This document shows positions 43,358 through 51,927 of a stretch of DNA of 64,000 nucleotides, piece after piece (the stretch's first letter is position 1; each line of letters opens with the position of its first letter). The notes below the pieces were generated by a model. The model worked only from the letters and a program-made list of their open reading frames with translations. It was not told the DNA's origin and made no database searches. A program made the position numbers and the translations under genes. The DNA is from Bradyrhizobium barranii subsp. apii (lineage in GTDB: Bacteria; Pseudomonadota; Alphaproteobacteria; Rhizobiales; Xanthobacteraceae): assembly GCF_011516635.5 (NCBI RefSeq), contig NZ_CP096255.1:9559501-9623500 (forward strand), read 5' to 3'.

Positions 43358-45076
43358 CTAGCTCGCCATCCCCTGCGCACCCCGGATCAACTTCCCCGGT
43401 CGCCTTCCCGTGGCCTCGCCGTGCCGCCGCGTCACCACGCCCGACACGATTGTCGCGTCATAGCCGTCGACATCCTGCAACAGCCGCCGCCCGCCGACCG
43501 GCAGATCGTAATGCACCTTCGGCGGATGCAGATGCAGCCGATCGTAGTCGATCACGTTGACATCGGCTTTATAGCCGGGCGCAATGAGCCCGCGATCGGT
43601 GAGGCCGACCGAGAGCGCGGTCTTGCGCGACTGCGCGGCGACCACGAACGGAATCGTGAGCTTCTCGCCGCGCGTGCGGTCACGGGTCCAGTGCGTCAGC
43701 AGATAGGTCGGGAAGCTGGCGTCGCAGATGATACCGCAATGCGCGCCGCCGTCGGAGAGGCCCGGCACCGATTGCGGATCGATCAGCATCTCGCGCGTCG
43801 CGTCGAGATTGCCGTCGGCATAGTTGAGGAAGGGCACGTAGAGCATGCCCTTGCCCTCATCCGACAGCATCGCATCGTAAGCGAGCTCTTCCGGCTGGCG
43901 GCCCTGCTTGCGCGCCTGCGGCTCCAGCGCGTTCTCCGGCGGCTGCTCGTAATCGGGGGGATCGCCGAGCAAGAACATCTTGTCGTAGTTGGGCCGGAAG
44001 AACAGCGGATCATCGGTCGCGGTCGCCGTCTCGCTCAGGATCGCCTTGCGTACCTCCGGCTGATGCAGCCGCGCCAGGCGCTCACTGAGCGGCAGATGCG
44101 CGATCGCCTTGTAGCTCGGATGGGTCTGGAACGGATTGCGCGACAGTTCCAGCCCGAGCAGCAGGCCGACCGGGCGCGCCGCGATCTGCGCGGTGATGGA
44201 AAGGCCGCGCCTGGCGGCCGCGTTGATCTCGTCCAGCGTCTGGCGCCAGCGGTTTGGCGCCTTGTCGTTCTGCGTGATCGAGAACGAGATCGGGCACTTT
44301 GTGCTGTCGGCCACCCGCAGCATCATCGGCAGATCTTCGTGGAGGGTGGAGAGGTCGAGCACGAATTGCAGCACGCTGCGGCCCTGGCTGTGCATCGCGC
44401 CGGCAATGGCGGTGAGCTCGTCCTCGCCGGCCTTCAGCGTCGGTGTGAAATCGCCGGTCGAGGTGCGGTGGTTGAGCGTGCGTGAGGTCGAGAAGCCCAG
44501 CGCGCCCGAGCGCACCGCCTCGCCCGCGAGCTTCGCCATCGCGGCATTGTCTTCCGCAGTCGAGGGATCGCGGCGCGCGCCGCGTTCGCCCATGACATAG
44601 ACGCGCAGCGCCGCATGCGGCAGCTGCGCGCCGACGTCGATGTCGAAATCGCGCTTCGACAGCCAGTTCATGTAGTCCGGAAAGCTTTCCCACGCCCAGG
44701 GAATGCCGGCGCTCAGCACCGGCTCGGGAATATCCTCGACGCCCTCCATCAGCTGGATCAGGCGGATGTGGTCGGCGGGCTTGCACGGCGCGAAGCCGAC
44801 GCCGCAATTGCCCATGATCGCGGTGGTGACGCCGTTCTGCGACGACGGCGTGATGTCCTGGCTCCAGGTGACCTGGCCGTCATAATGCGTGTGCACGTCG
44901 ACGAAGCCCGGCGTGACGAGCTTGCCGCGCGCGTCGATCTCTTCCTCTCCCTTCGCGGAGATCTTCCCGACCTCGGTGATCTTGCCGGCAGTGATGGCGA
45001 CATCCGCCTCGAACAATTCGCCGCCGCTTCCATCCGCGACGGTGCCGCCGCGGATCACGAGATCAGGGGTGCGCAT
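43358..45076 (-). CDS. N-acyl-D-amino-acid deacylase-like amidohydrolase
   Basis: A 572-residue metal-dependent hydrolase of the D-aminoacylase/dihydroorotase-like group. An N-terminal beta-sandwich (PDLVIRGGTVADGSGGE) precedes the TIM barrel with GFVDVHTHYDGQ (metal His pair) and the later SDGGAHCG and C-terminal metal-barrel residues. The sandwich is completed at the C-terminus (GYKADVNVIDYDRL). Members hydrolyse N-acyl-D-amino acids or related amides. GGAAGAAAC precedes ATG 45076; the longer frame runs into a repeat. An MFS gene follows upstream on the same strand, so uptake and hydrolysis may be linked. Confidence 0.88.
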   Translation of the reverse strand: MRTPDLVIRGGTVADGSGGELFEADVAITAGKITEVGKISAKGEEEIDARGKLVTPGFVDVHTHYDGQVTWSQDITPSSQNGVTTAIMGNCGVGFAPCKPADHIRLIQLMEGVEDIPEPVLSAGIPWAWESFPDYMNWLSKRDFDIDVGAQLPHAALRVYVMGERGARRDPSTAEDNAAMAKLAGEAVRSGALGFSTSRTLNHRTSTGDFTPTLKAGEDELTAIAGAMHSQGRSVLQFVLDLSTLHEDLPMMLRVADSTKCPISFSITQNDKAPNRWRQTLDEINAAARRGLSITAQIAARPVGLLLGLELSRNPFQTHPSYKAIAHLPLSERLARLHQPEVRKAILSETATATDDPLFFRPNYDKMFLLGDPPDYEQPPENALEPQARKQGRQPEELAYDAMLSDEGKGMLYVPFLNYADGNLDATREMLIDPQSVPGLSDGGAHCGIICDASFPTYLLTHWTRDRTRGEKLTIPFVVAAQSRKTALSVGLTDRGLIAPGYKADVNVIDYDRLHLHPPKVHYDLPVGGRRLLQDVDGYDATIVSGVVTRRHGEATGRRPGKLIRGAQGMAS

Positions 45077-45118
45077 GATGTTTCTTCCCAGTTTGTTGTT
45101 TTGCGTTTCTCTATCCAT

Positions 45119-45250
45119 CGTCCCGGACAAGCGAAGCGCAGATCCGGGACCGATAACCACAGGGAGTAGTGTCGCGAAGACTCGGAGTGACCAGCTTCGC
45201 GCGACGATTGCTCCCTGTGGTTATGGGTCCCTGCTTTTAGCAGGGACGAC
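45119..45250. repeat. Palindromic intergenic repeat, family C copy 5
   Basis: CGTCCCGGACAAGCGAAGCG and CAGATCCGGGACCGATAACC make the first arm, CCTGTGGTTATGGGTCCCTG the second. The first arm differs by one base from the 13-nt IS110 target. It sits between two codirectional minus-strand genes. Confidence 0.88.
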
Positions 45251-45264
45251 GACTGAATTCTTGG

Positions 45265-46473
45265 CTATGCCTTGGCTTGCGGCTTCCGCTCCGTGAACGG
45301 CGACAGCACCACGGTTGCGACCATGAAGATCACGGACGCCCCGAACACCCAGTGCGGCGCGCTCTGGTCCATGATCCAGCCGAACAGCAGCGGGCTGACG
45401 ATGCCGCCGAGATTAAAGCCGGTGGAGACGATGCCGAAGGCGCGACCCGCGGCGCCAGGAGGCGCGGCGTTGCGCACCAGCATGTCCCGCGAGGGCGCGA
45501 TCACACCGGAGAGGAAGCCCGCCATCATCATCGCGGCGGTCAGCATCCAGCCGGGCAGCGTGACCAGCGCGATCAGCAGCACGATCGCTGCGTTCGCGGC
45601 AAAGCAGGCGGCTGCGACATAGCCGTGGCGCGCGGTGCGGTCGGCGAGGAGGCCGCCGGCGAGCACGCCTGCGGCGCTGGAGCCGAGAAACGCCGTCAGC
45701 GCCACGTTCGCGGCGGAGTAGGACGCGCCGTAGCCGCTCATCAGCGCCACCACGCCGAAATTGTTGATGCCGGCGACCGACAGGCTGAGCAGCATGAACA
45801 GCGCGGTGAGCGTGATCAGCGCCGGCGTGATGACGGCCTGTCTCGGCGCGTTTTCGTTGCCCGGCTTGGTCTTGTGCGCGCCGGCATCGGGAATGTTCAT
45901 GACGACCAGCAGCAGGGCCACCAGCACGGCGATCGCGCCCGACGCGATCAGCGCACCCGTGCCGCCGGAGACGGTGACGAGCGCCGCGACGATCGCCGGC
46001 GCCACGGCGCCGCCGAGATAGCCGGCAAAGGTGTGGACCGAGAAGGCGCGGCCCATCCGCGCCTCATCCATGTGCTCGGCCAGGATGGCGTAGTCGGCGG
46101 GGTGGTAGACGCTGTTGGCGAGACCCAGCAGCACCGCGCAGGCAATCAGCGAGGCATAGCTGAGGTGCAGGCCGAGCAGGATCAGCGCGAAGCCGCCGAG
46201 CGCGAGCCCGCCCAGCAGGATTCTGCGCGCGCCAAAATGGTCGACGAGATAGCCGGTCGGCGCCTGCGTCAGGCCGGATACGACTGCTGATACGGTGAGC
46301 GCGAAGCCGAGTTCGATGTAGCCGACGCCGAGCTGGCTCTTCAGGAACGGAAACAGCATCGGCAGGACCAGCAGATGGAAATGGCTGACCCAATGCGCGA
46401 TCGAAATCCCGGTCAGCGTGCGTAGCGCGCTGTCCGCCTTGCCTTGTTGCGGTGCGGCGAGAACGTCGACCAT
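45265..46473 (-). CDS. MFS transporter, fosmidomycin-resistance-like
   Basis: A 402-residue twelve-helix carrier: HWVSHFHLLVLPMLFPFLK in helix 1, YLVDHFGARRILL in loop 2/3, and NSVYHPADYAILAEHM in helix 4, which resembles the FSR branch of drug exporters. GGAG-type sequence upstream is weak. It precedes the amidohydrolase gene on the same strand with a repeat between them. Export of a toxic compound or uptake of the amidohydrolase substrate are both possible. Confidence 0.87.
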   Translation of the reverse strand: MVDVLAAPQQGKADSALRTLTGISIAHWVSHFHLLVLPMLFPFLKSQLGVGYIELGFALTVSAVVSGLTQAPTGYLVDHFGARRILLGGLALGGFALILLGLHLSYASLIACAVLLGLANSVYHPADYAILAEHMDEARMGRAFSVHTFAGYLGGAVAPAIVAALVTVSGGTGALIASGAIAVLVALLLVVMNIPDAGAHKTKPGNENAPRQAVITPALITLTALFMLLSLSVAGINNFGVVALMSGYGASYSAANVALTAFLGSSAAGVLAGGLLADRTARHGYVAAACFAANAAIVLLIALVTLPGWMLTAAMMMAGFLSGVIAPSRDMLVRNAAPPGAAGRAFGIVSTGFNLGGIVSPLLFGWIMDQSAPHWVFGASVIFMVATVVLSPFTERKPQAKA

Positions 46474-46645
46474 TGCAGTTCCGTTTCACTCCCTAAAGCG
46501 AGCGCAAACTATCGGGGAGAGCGGTTATTTGTCCATGAACGCAGGCGCATGGCAGGTAGCGCGGGTGGGGCTTCCATCCATGCGTTCGCAGGGACGACAT
46601 GGGAGGGTGTCGCGTCAGTGCGCGTCAAAGCCGAGCCTCACCCCC

Positions 46646-46813
46646 TCACAACGGCTCGTCATCCGAACCGTAGCGGTCGCGTTTCGGCGTCGCGATGTCG
46701 CCGTCGTCGTAATCGTCGTCGTCGAGCGGAGGCGAGGGCTTCTTCGCCTTGTCGTCCGCTTGCTTGTTATCAGCGACTTTGGGCGGCTTGCGCGGCTTGG
46801 CGGTCTTGGCCAT
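46646..46813 (-). CDS. Small acidic-tail hypothetical protein
   Basis: A 55-residue protein from ATG 46813. A basic, lysine-proline-rich first half (MAKTAKPRKPPKV) gives way to an acidic patch DDDDYDDGD and a mixed end. It has no signal peptide, helix or known domain. The charge pattern suggests an intrinsically disordered protein. An in-frame ATG at 46840 would add nine residues, but neither start has a strong ribosome site. I do not recognise it; it could be a non-coding artefact, though the strand fits its neighbours. Confidence 0.45.
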   Translation of the reverse strand: MAKTAKPRKPPKVADNKQADDKAKKPSPPLDDDDYDDGDIATPKRDRYGSDDEPL

Positions 46814-46894
46814 GGGTGATCCCGGATGGTGATGCGTCATCCGCTTCTACCCCAAAAATATGTGCGGTTCCTGACTTACCGCAAGAAGGGGGCA

Positions 46895-47932
46895 TCAGTG
46901 CACCACAGGCCCGCCGGCCTTCTTCCAGGCATCGATGCCGCCGGCGATGTGGGCAGTGTTGGAAAGGCCGGCTTCCTTGGCGGCGGCGACAGCCATCGCC
47001 GAGCGTTCGCCGAAGGCGCAGAAGAACACGACGCGGCGGCCGGTGGCGGCCGCGACCTCGCGCAGCATGCCGCCGGGCTTCAAGCTGTCTTCAACGGACG
47101 GGTAGGGCGTATGCAGCGCGCCTTCGAGCATACCGTGCTTCATCCGCTCATTGGTCTCGCGCAGATCGACCAGCAGGATATCGGGACGGCCGAGTGAGCG
47201 GATCGCCTCGACGGCGCTGACTGCGCGGCCCTCTTTCTCCAGCTCCTCCTGATGCAGGCCGACATGCATGTTGGCGGGCACCGCGACGTCCATCATCTTC
47301 GGATTGGGCAGCTTCAGGTTCGCCATCAGCTCGATATATTCGTCGACCGAACGCACCTGGAGCCGCGGATTGTAGCGCTTCTCCTCACCAATGGTGGAGA
47401 CGGTGTCGCCCTTGTAGTCATGCGCCGGGAACACCATCGTCTCGTCCGGCAGCTTGAGCAGGCGATTGAAGATCGAATCGTATTGCGCTCGCGACGAGCC
47501 GTTCTGAAAATCGGTGCGGCCGGTGCCGCGGATCAGAAGCGTGTCGCCGGTGAAGACGCGGTCGCCCATCAGATAGGAGTAGGAATCGTCGGTGTGGCCG
47601 GGCGTGTACATCACGTCGAGCGACAGGCCCTCGATCGTCACCTTGTCGCCGTCGGCGACCCGCATCGCCACAACGTCGGCCTTGGTCTGGTCGCCCATCA
47701 CGGTCATGCAATGGGTGCGGTCGCGCAGTTCGCCGAGGCCGGTGACGTGATCGGCATGCAGATGGGTGTCGACGGCTTTCACCAGCTTGAGATCAAGCTC
47801 GCGCAGCAGCTGGCAATAGCGATCGACCTTCTCCAGCACGGGATCGAGGATCAGCGCCTCGCCGCCGGGGCGGCTGGCGAGGACATAGCTGTAGGTGCCC
47901 GAAACGCTGTCGAAGAGCTGGCGAAAGATCAT
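46895..47932 (-). CDS. Persulfide dioxygenase-rhodanese fusion (MBL fold)
   Basis: A 345-residue cytosolic protein with two domains. Residues 1-210 form an ETHE1-type metallo-beta-lactamase fold with the iron-site motif THLHADH (His57, His59, Asp61, His62), His113 in PGHTDDS, Asp130 in FTGDTLLIRGTGRTDF and His171. Residues about 235-345 form a rhodanese domain with Cys305 in FFCAFGERS. The first domain oxidises glutathione persulfide to sulfite and the second can hand sulfane sulfur on. Its position beside the sox genes fits disposal of reactive sulfur. The frame is open to 47995, but MIFRQLFD is the family start. Confidence 0.9.
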   Translation of the reverse strand: MIFRQLFDSVSGTYSYVLASRPGGEALILDPVLEKVDRYCQLLRELDLKLVKAVDTHLHADHVTGLGELRDRTHCMTVMGDQTKADVVAMRVADGDKVTIEGLSLDVMYTPGHTDDSYSYLMGDRVFTGDTLLIRGTGRTDFQNGSSRAQYDSIFNRLLKLPDETMVFPAHDYKGDTVSTIGEEKRYNPRLQVRSVDEYIELMANLKLPNPKMMDVAVPANMHVGLHQEELEKEGRAVSAVEAIRSLGRPDILLVDLRETNERMKHGMLEGALHTPYPSVEDSLKPGGMLREVAAATGRRVVFFCAFGERSAMAVAAAKEAGLSNTAHIAGGIDAWKKAGGPVVH

Positions 47933-48010
47933 GGCAAGACCCGGCGTGGATTGGTTTCCAGTTCTTACTACGCCACGGGTCAAAAAGAGAAGCAAGTCAC
48001 TGTGTAGGGA

Positions 48011-48034
48011 GTAAAACAGGAAATATTATTTTAC
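48011..48034. promoter_or_regulatory. AT-rich inverted repeat upstream of the persulfide dioxygenase gene
   Basis: GTAAAA and TTTTAC flank CAGGAAATATTA, about 80 bp before the start codon. Such AT-rich dyads serve as operators for ArsR-type sulfide/persulfide regulators (BigR, SqrR) in related bacteria. No regulator gene is next to it and the match is by position and symmetry only. Confidence 0.3.
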
Positions 48035-48049
48035 GTAGCTGTTCCGCGG

Positions 48050-48135
48050 CGTCATGGCCGGGCTTGTCCCGGCCATCCACGGCTAGCCACGCGGCACGAA
48101 GAACGTGGATGCCCGGGACAAGCCCGGGCATGACG
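48050..48135. repeat. Palindromic intergenic repeat, family B copy 2
   Basis: CGTCATGGCCGGGCTTGTCC opens and GGACAAGCCCGGGCATGACG closes it. It separates the dsrE-like end of the sox operon from the persulfide dioxygenase gene. Confidence 0.9.
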
Positions 48136-48180
48136 ACCACTCGTGAATGCCTGCGATTGCCCTCCATATGACGGGAGCGC

Positions 48181-48639
48181 TTACGGCCGCACCACCGTGT
48201 ACCCATTCTCCGCCAGGAACAGGATCTGCCCGACCCCGACCTGCACCGGCGTCGCAGCGGGGATGAACTCCGGTCGTCGTCCGGTCTCCCGCTCGATCGT
48301 GTCGACCGTGTTGAGGCAGATATCGAAGCGCACGCCCTGCACGATCAGGCTTTCGACCTGCTTGCGGCGCTCGCTGCCGGTGAACAGAAGATCAATGCCG
48401 GGGCCGAACACAACCACCTCGATCGCGACCTTGTCGGGATCGTAGGCCTTCAGGAGATTGTTGGCGACGCTCAGCACCAGCGCGTGCTTCTTCGCATCGC
48501 CGTCGGAGAGCTGAAGCACGATCTTGTGCTCGGCGAACGGCTTGTCCTGGAGCGCCACTTGCTGCGCCGAGGCCCATGGCGTGGCGGCGAAGGCGAGCGC
48601 CGCTAGCAGCATCGCGCGACAGATTTGCGACCGCATCAT
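48181..48639 (-). CDS. Exported DsrE-family protein of the sox operon
   Basis: A 152-residue protein with a Sec signal peptide (ICRAMLLAALAFAATPWASA) and a DsrE/F-like Rossmann-type body (HKIVLQLSDGDAKKHALVLS; IEVVVFGPGIDLLF). DsrE-family proteins bind or relay sulfane sulfur on cysteines; here the only cysteine in the mature part is Cys114 in FDICLNTVD. The ATG overlaps the soxB stop (ATGA), so it is co-translated with soxB. The signal peptide places it in the periplasm with the Sox enzymes. Its exact role is not established. Confidence 0.85.
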   Translation of the reverse strand: MMRSQICRAMLLAALAFAATPWASAQQVALQDKPFAEHKIVLQLSDGDAKKHALVLSVANNLLKAYDPDKVAIEVVVFGPGIDLLFTGSERRKQVESLIVQGVRFDICLNTVDTIERETGRRPEFIPAATPVQVGVGQILFLAENGYTVVRP

Positions 48640-50387
48640 CCCTGTCCTGCAATGCCTGGATTGCCCTCGACGCCCTTCAGCGTCACGCCGGAGCCGAGCC
48701 GCTCCTGAAACATCCGGCCCGAGCGCAGATATTTGGCGACGACATCCCACACCGGTGCGCCCTGCTGGCCGTTGACCGAGGCCCAGCCCGCGACCTTGTA
48801 GCGGTTGCTCGCGCTGAGCGCCTTGCCGCCATTGAGCTTCAGTTCGGAGATGCGGCTGCCGATCGCAGCCGTCGGCGTGCAGGTGTAGCTGAGCCCGCCG
48901 GCGCGCACCATGTCGCCGCCCTGCTGGTAATAGGGATCGGGGTTGAAGAGGTTGTCGCAGATGTCTTCCAGCACCTCCTTGATCTGGGCGCCGGTCATCT
49001 CCTGCACATAGGTCTCGGGATAGGTGATCGCGGTTTCCGCGAGCACGTCCTCCATGGTCAGCGGCTGGCCTGACAGTGCGGTGACGCCCCAGCGGAAGCC
49101 CGGCGACAGCGCGATCTCGGCATCGAGCTCGCTGCGCAGCGCGGTGCAGATCAGCTCGTCGACGGGGCCGGCGAAATTGTCGCGGCGATACAGCAGGCGG
49201 TCTGGCGTTGCGATCTTTTCCGACCAGTCGGTCACATGCGGCGCGCGCACCCGCCCGATCAGCTCGGCCATGCCGGGGTCGGGCTTCAGCAGCTCGGAAT
49301 AAACCGGCAGCAGATGGTACCTGACATCGCCGACCTTGCCCTTGTCGAGCGCGAGATCGAGGACACCCAGAAATTTTCCGTTGGAGCCGGCATTGGTGAC
49401 GAGCGTCGTGCCGCTCGCGTTCTTCACTGCGATTGGCTGCGGGATCGCATCATGGGTATGGCCGCCGAGGATGACGTCGATGCCGGTGACGCGGCTCGCG
49501 AGCTTGAGGTCGACGTCCATGCCGTTGTGCGACAGCAGGATGACCGCATCGACCTTCTCAGCGCCGCGCAAGGCATCGACATGCTTCTGCAACTCCTCCT
49601 CGCGGATGCCAAAAGTCCAGTCCGGCGTGAACCGCTTGGGATGCGCGATCGGCACATAGGGGAAGGCCTGGCCGATGATCGCAACGCGATGGCCGCCGAG
49701 CTCCTTGATCATCGAAGGCTTGAACACGCGCCCGCTCGCCTTGTCGAAGGCGGGGGCGTCGTTGAACGCGGCCTCCTCGGTCAGGAAGACGTTCTGCGCC
49801 AGAAACTCGCCCTTGAAGCGCTCGAGATTGTCGCGCAGCGCCTGCTCGCCATAGGTGAATTCCCAGTGCCCGGTCATCGCCTCGATGCCGAGCAGATTGG
49901 CGACCTCGACCATGTCGCGGCCCTGCATGATGTTGGCAAGACCCGTGCCCTGCCAGAGGTCGCCGCCGTCGACGAGCACGGAGTGCTTTTCGCCGGCATC
50001 GCCGCGCAAGCGATCGATCAGTGTCTTCAGATGGGCGAAGCCGCCGAGCTTGCCGAAGCGGCCCGCCGACTTCTCGAACTCGAAGCAGCTGAAGGCATAG
50101 GCATCGGCGCTGTCGGAGCGGATACCGAACCGTTCGAGGAAAGCGCGGCCAACCAGATGCGGCGGCCGTCCCGCCATCTCGCCGATGCCGATATTGACGC
50201 TGGGCTCGCGGACATAGACCGGGTTGAGCTGCGCATGCGTGTCGGTGGTGTGCAGGATGCGCGCATTGCCGAACCGCTCAAGGTCGTAAATGCTCGCGGT
50301 CTCGGCGCCGCGCGCGAGCCGCGGCAGGCTGAGCGATGTGGCGACAGCAGCGGTGCTCTTCAGGAAATCGCGGCGGCGGATGGCCAT
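48636..50387 (-). CDS. soxB: Thiosulfohydrolase SoxB
   Basis: A 583-residue periplasmic enzyme that hydrolyses the sulfone group from SoxY-bound S-sulfonate, releasing sulfate. It has a twin-arginine leader (RRRDFLKSTAAVA) and a 5'-nucleotidase-like catalytic domain with the dimanganese residues in HTTDTHAQLNP, VDGGDLWQGT, GHWEFTYG, LLSHNGMD and GGHTHDAIP. A C-terminal substrate domain starts near residue 370. ATG 50387 has GGAGA upstream. It follows soxK by 56 bp in the operon soxX-soxY-soxZ-soxA-soxK-soxB-dsrE. Confidence 0.96.
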   Translation of the reverse strand: MAIRRRDFLKSTAAVATSLSLPRLARGAETASIYDLERFGNARILHTTDTHAQLNPVYVREPSVNIGIGEMAGRPPHLVGRAFLERFGIRSDSADAYAFSCFEFEKSAGRFGKLGGFAHLKTLIDRLRGDAGEKHSVLVDGGDLWQGTGLANIMQGRDMVEVANLLGIEAMTGHWEFTYGEQALRDNLERFKGEFLAQNVFLTEEAAFNDAPAFDKASGRVFKPSMIKELGGHRVAIIGQAFPYVPIAHPKRFTPDWTFGIREEELQKHVDALRGAEKVDAVILLSHNGMDVDLKLASRVTGIDVILGGHTHDAIPQPIAVKNASGTTLVTNAGSNGKFLGVLDLALDKGKVGDVRYHLLPVYSELLKPDPGMAELIGRVRAPHVTDWSEKIATPDRLLYRRDNFAGPVDELICTALRSELDAEIALSPGFRWGVTALSGQPLTMEDVLAETAITYPETYVQEMTGAQIKEVLEDICDNLFNPDPYYQQGGDMVRAGGLSYTCTPTAAIGSRISELKLNGGKALSASNRYKVAGWASVNGQQGAPVWDVVAKYLRSGRMFQERLGSGVTLKGVEGNPGIAGQG

Positions 50388-50443
50388 CCAGAAATTCTCC
50401 GCGCCTCTCAACGGCAATTCGACGGTTCCACGAGATTTTTAGT

Positions 50444-50749
50444 CTAGCGGATTTCCATCGCCTTCCACGCCTCTTTTTCTGACGTCGCCTGGAAGATCGA
50501 GGCCTTCGCCAGCGCCTCGGCCTCCTTCGAAGCGGCAACCGCGCGGTCGAAATCGCCGCCGTCGGCCGCCTTCTTGGCTGCCGCCAGCGCAGATACGGTC
50601 ACGGTCCACTGGTTGCGCATGCCGGCTGCCTCCTTGGAGGCGGCCTCCGCAGCGGCATAGGCCGCCTTGTAGTCCGCCTCGTTTGCCGCGCGCGCTGCTG
50701 GCGCGAGGCTCAATGCGAGCAACATGGCGAGAGGAAGTGACAGCTTCAT
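50444..50749 (-). CDS. soxK: SoxXA-binding protein SoxK
   Basis: A 101-residue secreted helical protein: signal peptide MKLSLPLAMLLALSLAPAARA and an alanine-rich, heptad-like body (YKAAYAAAEAASKEAAG). This length and composition match the SoxXA-binding subunit found between soxA and soxB in several sulfur oxidisers. It stabilises or activates the SoxXA cytochrome. Its ATG overlaps the soxA stop (ATGA). Confidence 0.85.
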   Translation of the reverse strand: MKLSLPLAMLLALSLAPAARAANEADYKAAYAAAEAASKEAAGMRNQWTVTVSALAAAKKAADGGDFDRAVAASKEAEALAKASIFQATSEKEAWKAMEIR

Positions 50750-51606
50750 GGCCGCGCTCCCGGCCCTGAAATCGGCAGGCCGTTGGCGACGTAGGACAGG
50801 AAATATTCGACGTCGCGATATTCATCGGCCTGCGGCTCCAGCGGAACCGCGCGGGTCTGGCTGTTGCAGGTGACGAAGCGGCGGCTGGTCGTGCCCATGC
50901 CGCTCCATTCGGAGCGGTAGATCGGCATCGCGTTCAGAATGCCGAGCGCCGGCGCCAGGATCTCGGCGCGGATGCGCTCGCCCGGGCTCTGCACATGGCA
51001 GCTCGCGCAGGAGAAATTCATCTGGCCGCGGCGCGTGTAGAAGTAGCGCTTGCCGTTCTCGTACGCGGCGAGCGCGCGCGGGTCGTCGGGAATCTTGATG
51101 TCCATCGGCTTGCCGCGCGAGGTGAACGCCATGTAGGCGGTGAGCGAAGCCATCTCGTCCTTGACGTAGGAATAGGGCGCCTCGCCATTGGCCTCGCGGC
51201 AGCGGTTGAGCGCGAGCTCCAGCGTGACGACCTTGCCTTCCCCAGTGTCGAAGTAAGGATAGTTCTGGCGGATGCCGATGCCGCCGTTCGGGAAGCAGTC
51301 GGCATAGGTCTTGCCGTTCCTGAACGGGGTCGCGAACATCTCCTTGCCGGCGTCGAGCGCGAACTCGTAGGGCGGGAATTCCTCCTTCTCCTGCCACTGC
51401 CGCTTCATGTCCTCGTTCATCGAATAAGGACCGTTGACGAAATCCTCGTGCTTCACGGTCGGAAACTTCTGGAAGAAGAAGTTCTGGAACGCCTTCGCAT
51501 CGGCAACGGGATCGACCTTGTCGGCCGCGATCACGCGCGGAGAGGTGAGGGCGAACGCGACCAGCGCGGCGCTCAACGAACCAAGGAGAAAGAAGCGGGC
51601 ATTCAT
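50746..51606 (-). CDS. soxA: Cytochrome SoxA, monoheme type
   Basis: A 286-residue periplasmic cytochrome subunit of the SoxXA complex, which joins thiosulfate oxidatively to the SoxYZ carrier. It has a Sec leader. A single haem site CASCH lies at 200-204. The catalytic ligand cysteine is Cys247 in VTCNSQTR. Diheme SoxA proteins have a second CxxCH in the N-terminal half. Here that half has only Cys104 (YADCFPNGG) and Cys136 (LNRCREANG), which likely form a disulfide as in monoheme SoxA. Its ATG shares one base with the soxZ stop. Confidence 0.94.
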   Translation of the reverse strand: MNARFFLLGSLSAALVAFALTSPRVIAADKVDPVADAKAFQNFFFQKFPTVKHEDFVNGPYSMNEDMKRQWQEKEEFPPYEFALDAGKEMFATPFRNGKTYADCFPNGGIGIRQNYPYFDTGEGKVVTLELALNRCREANGEAPYSYVKDEMASLTAYMAFTSRGKPMDIKIPDDPRALAAYENGKRYFYTRRGQMNFSCASCHVQSPGERIRAEILAPALGILNAMPIYRSEWSGMGTTSRRFVTCNSQTRAVPLEPQADEYRDVEYFLSYVANGLPISGPGARP

Positions 51607-51917
51607 CACGAAATCTTCGCAGTGGTCGTGTCCGACCCGCCCTTGTTGTCGGTCCAGGAGACCTTGAGGTCGTCGCCCTTCTTGGCGCCCTTGAAGCTGA
51701 ACTTGACGTAGGGGTCCTTGGAGACCGCGGTGCCCCAATCGGCGACGAACACGTCCTTGCCGTTACATTCGAACTTCAGTCGCTGGATGAAGTGCGCCGG
51801 AATCACCTCACCCTTGGCGTCCTTGACCAAGCCGGTGTCCATGGGGTGCGGGATCAGCACCTGCACCTCGGTGATGTCGCCGTTGGCGGTGGCGCGGACG
51901 CGAATGCTGGATGCCAT
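51606..51917 (-). CDS. soxZ: Sulfur carrier subunit SoxZ
   Basis: A 103-residue immunoglobulin-like protein (IRVRATANGDITEVQVLIPH; FVADWGTAVSKDPYVKFSF) that pairs with SoxY. It lacks its own signal peptide and is exported together with SoxY by the twin-arginine route. It lies 10 bp downstream of soxY and overlaps soxA by one base. Confidence 0.95.
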   Translation of the reverse strand: MASSIRVRATANGDITEVQVLIPHPMDTGLVKDAKGEVIPAHFIQRLKFECNGKDVFVADWGTAVSKDPYVKFSFKGAKKGDDLKVSWTDNKGGSDTTTAKIS

Positions 51918-51927
51918 CTAAATTCTC

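Noticed and set aside
46418..47220. Plus-strand frames of 133 and 258 residues near the small acidic gene
   Set aside because: They are Arg/Ser-rich with no motif, and the longer one overlaps the persulfide dioxygenase gene.
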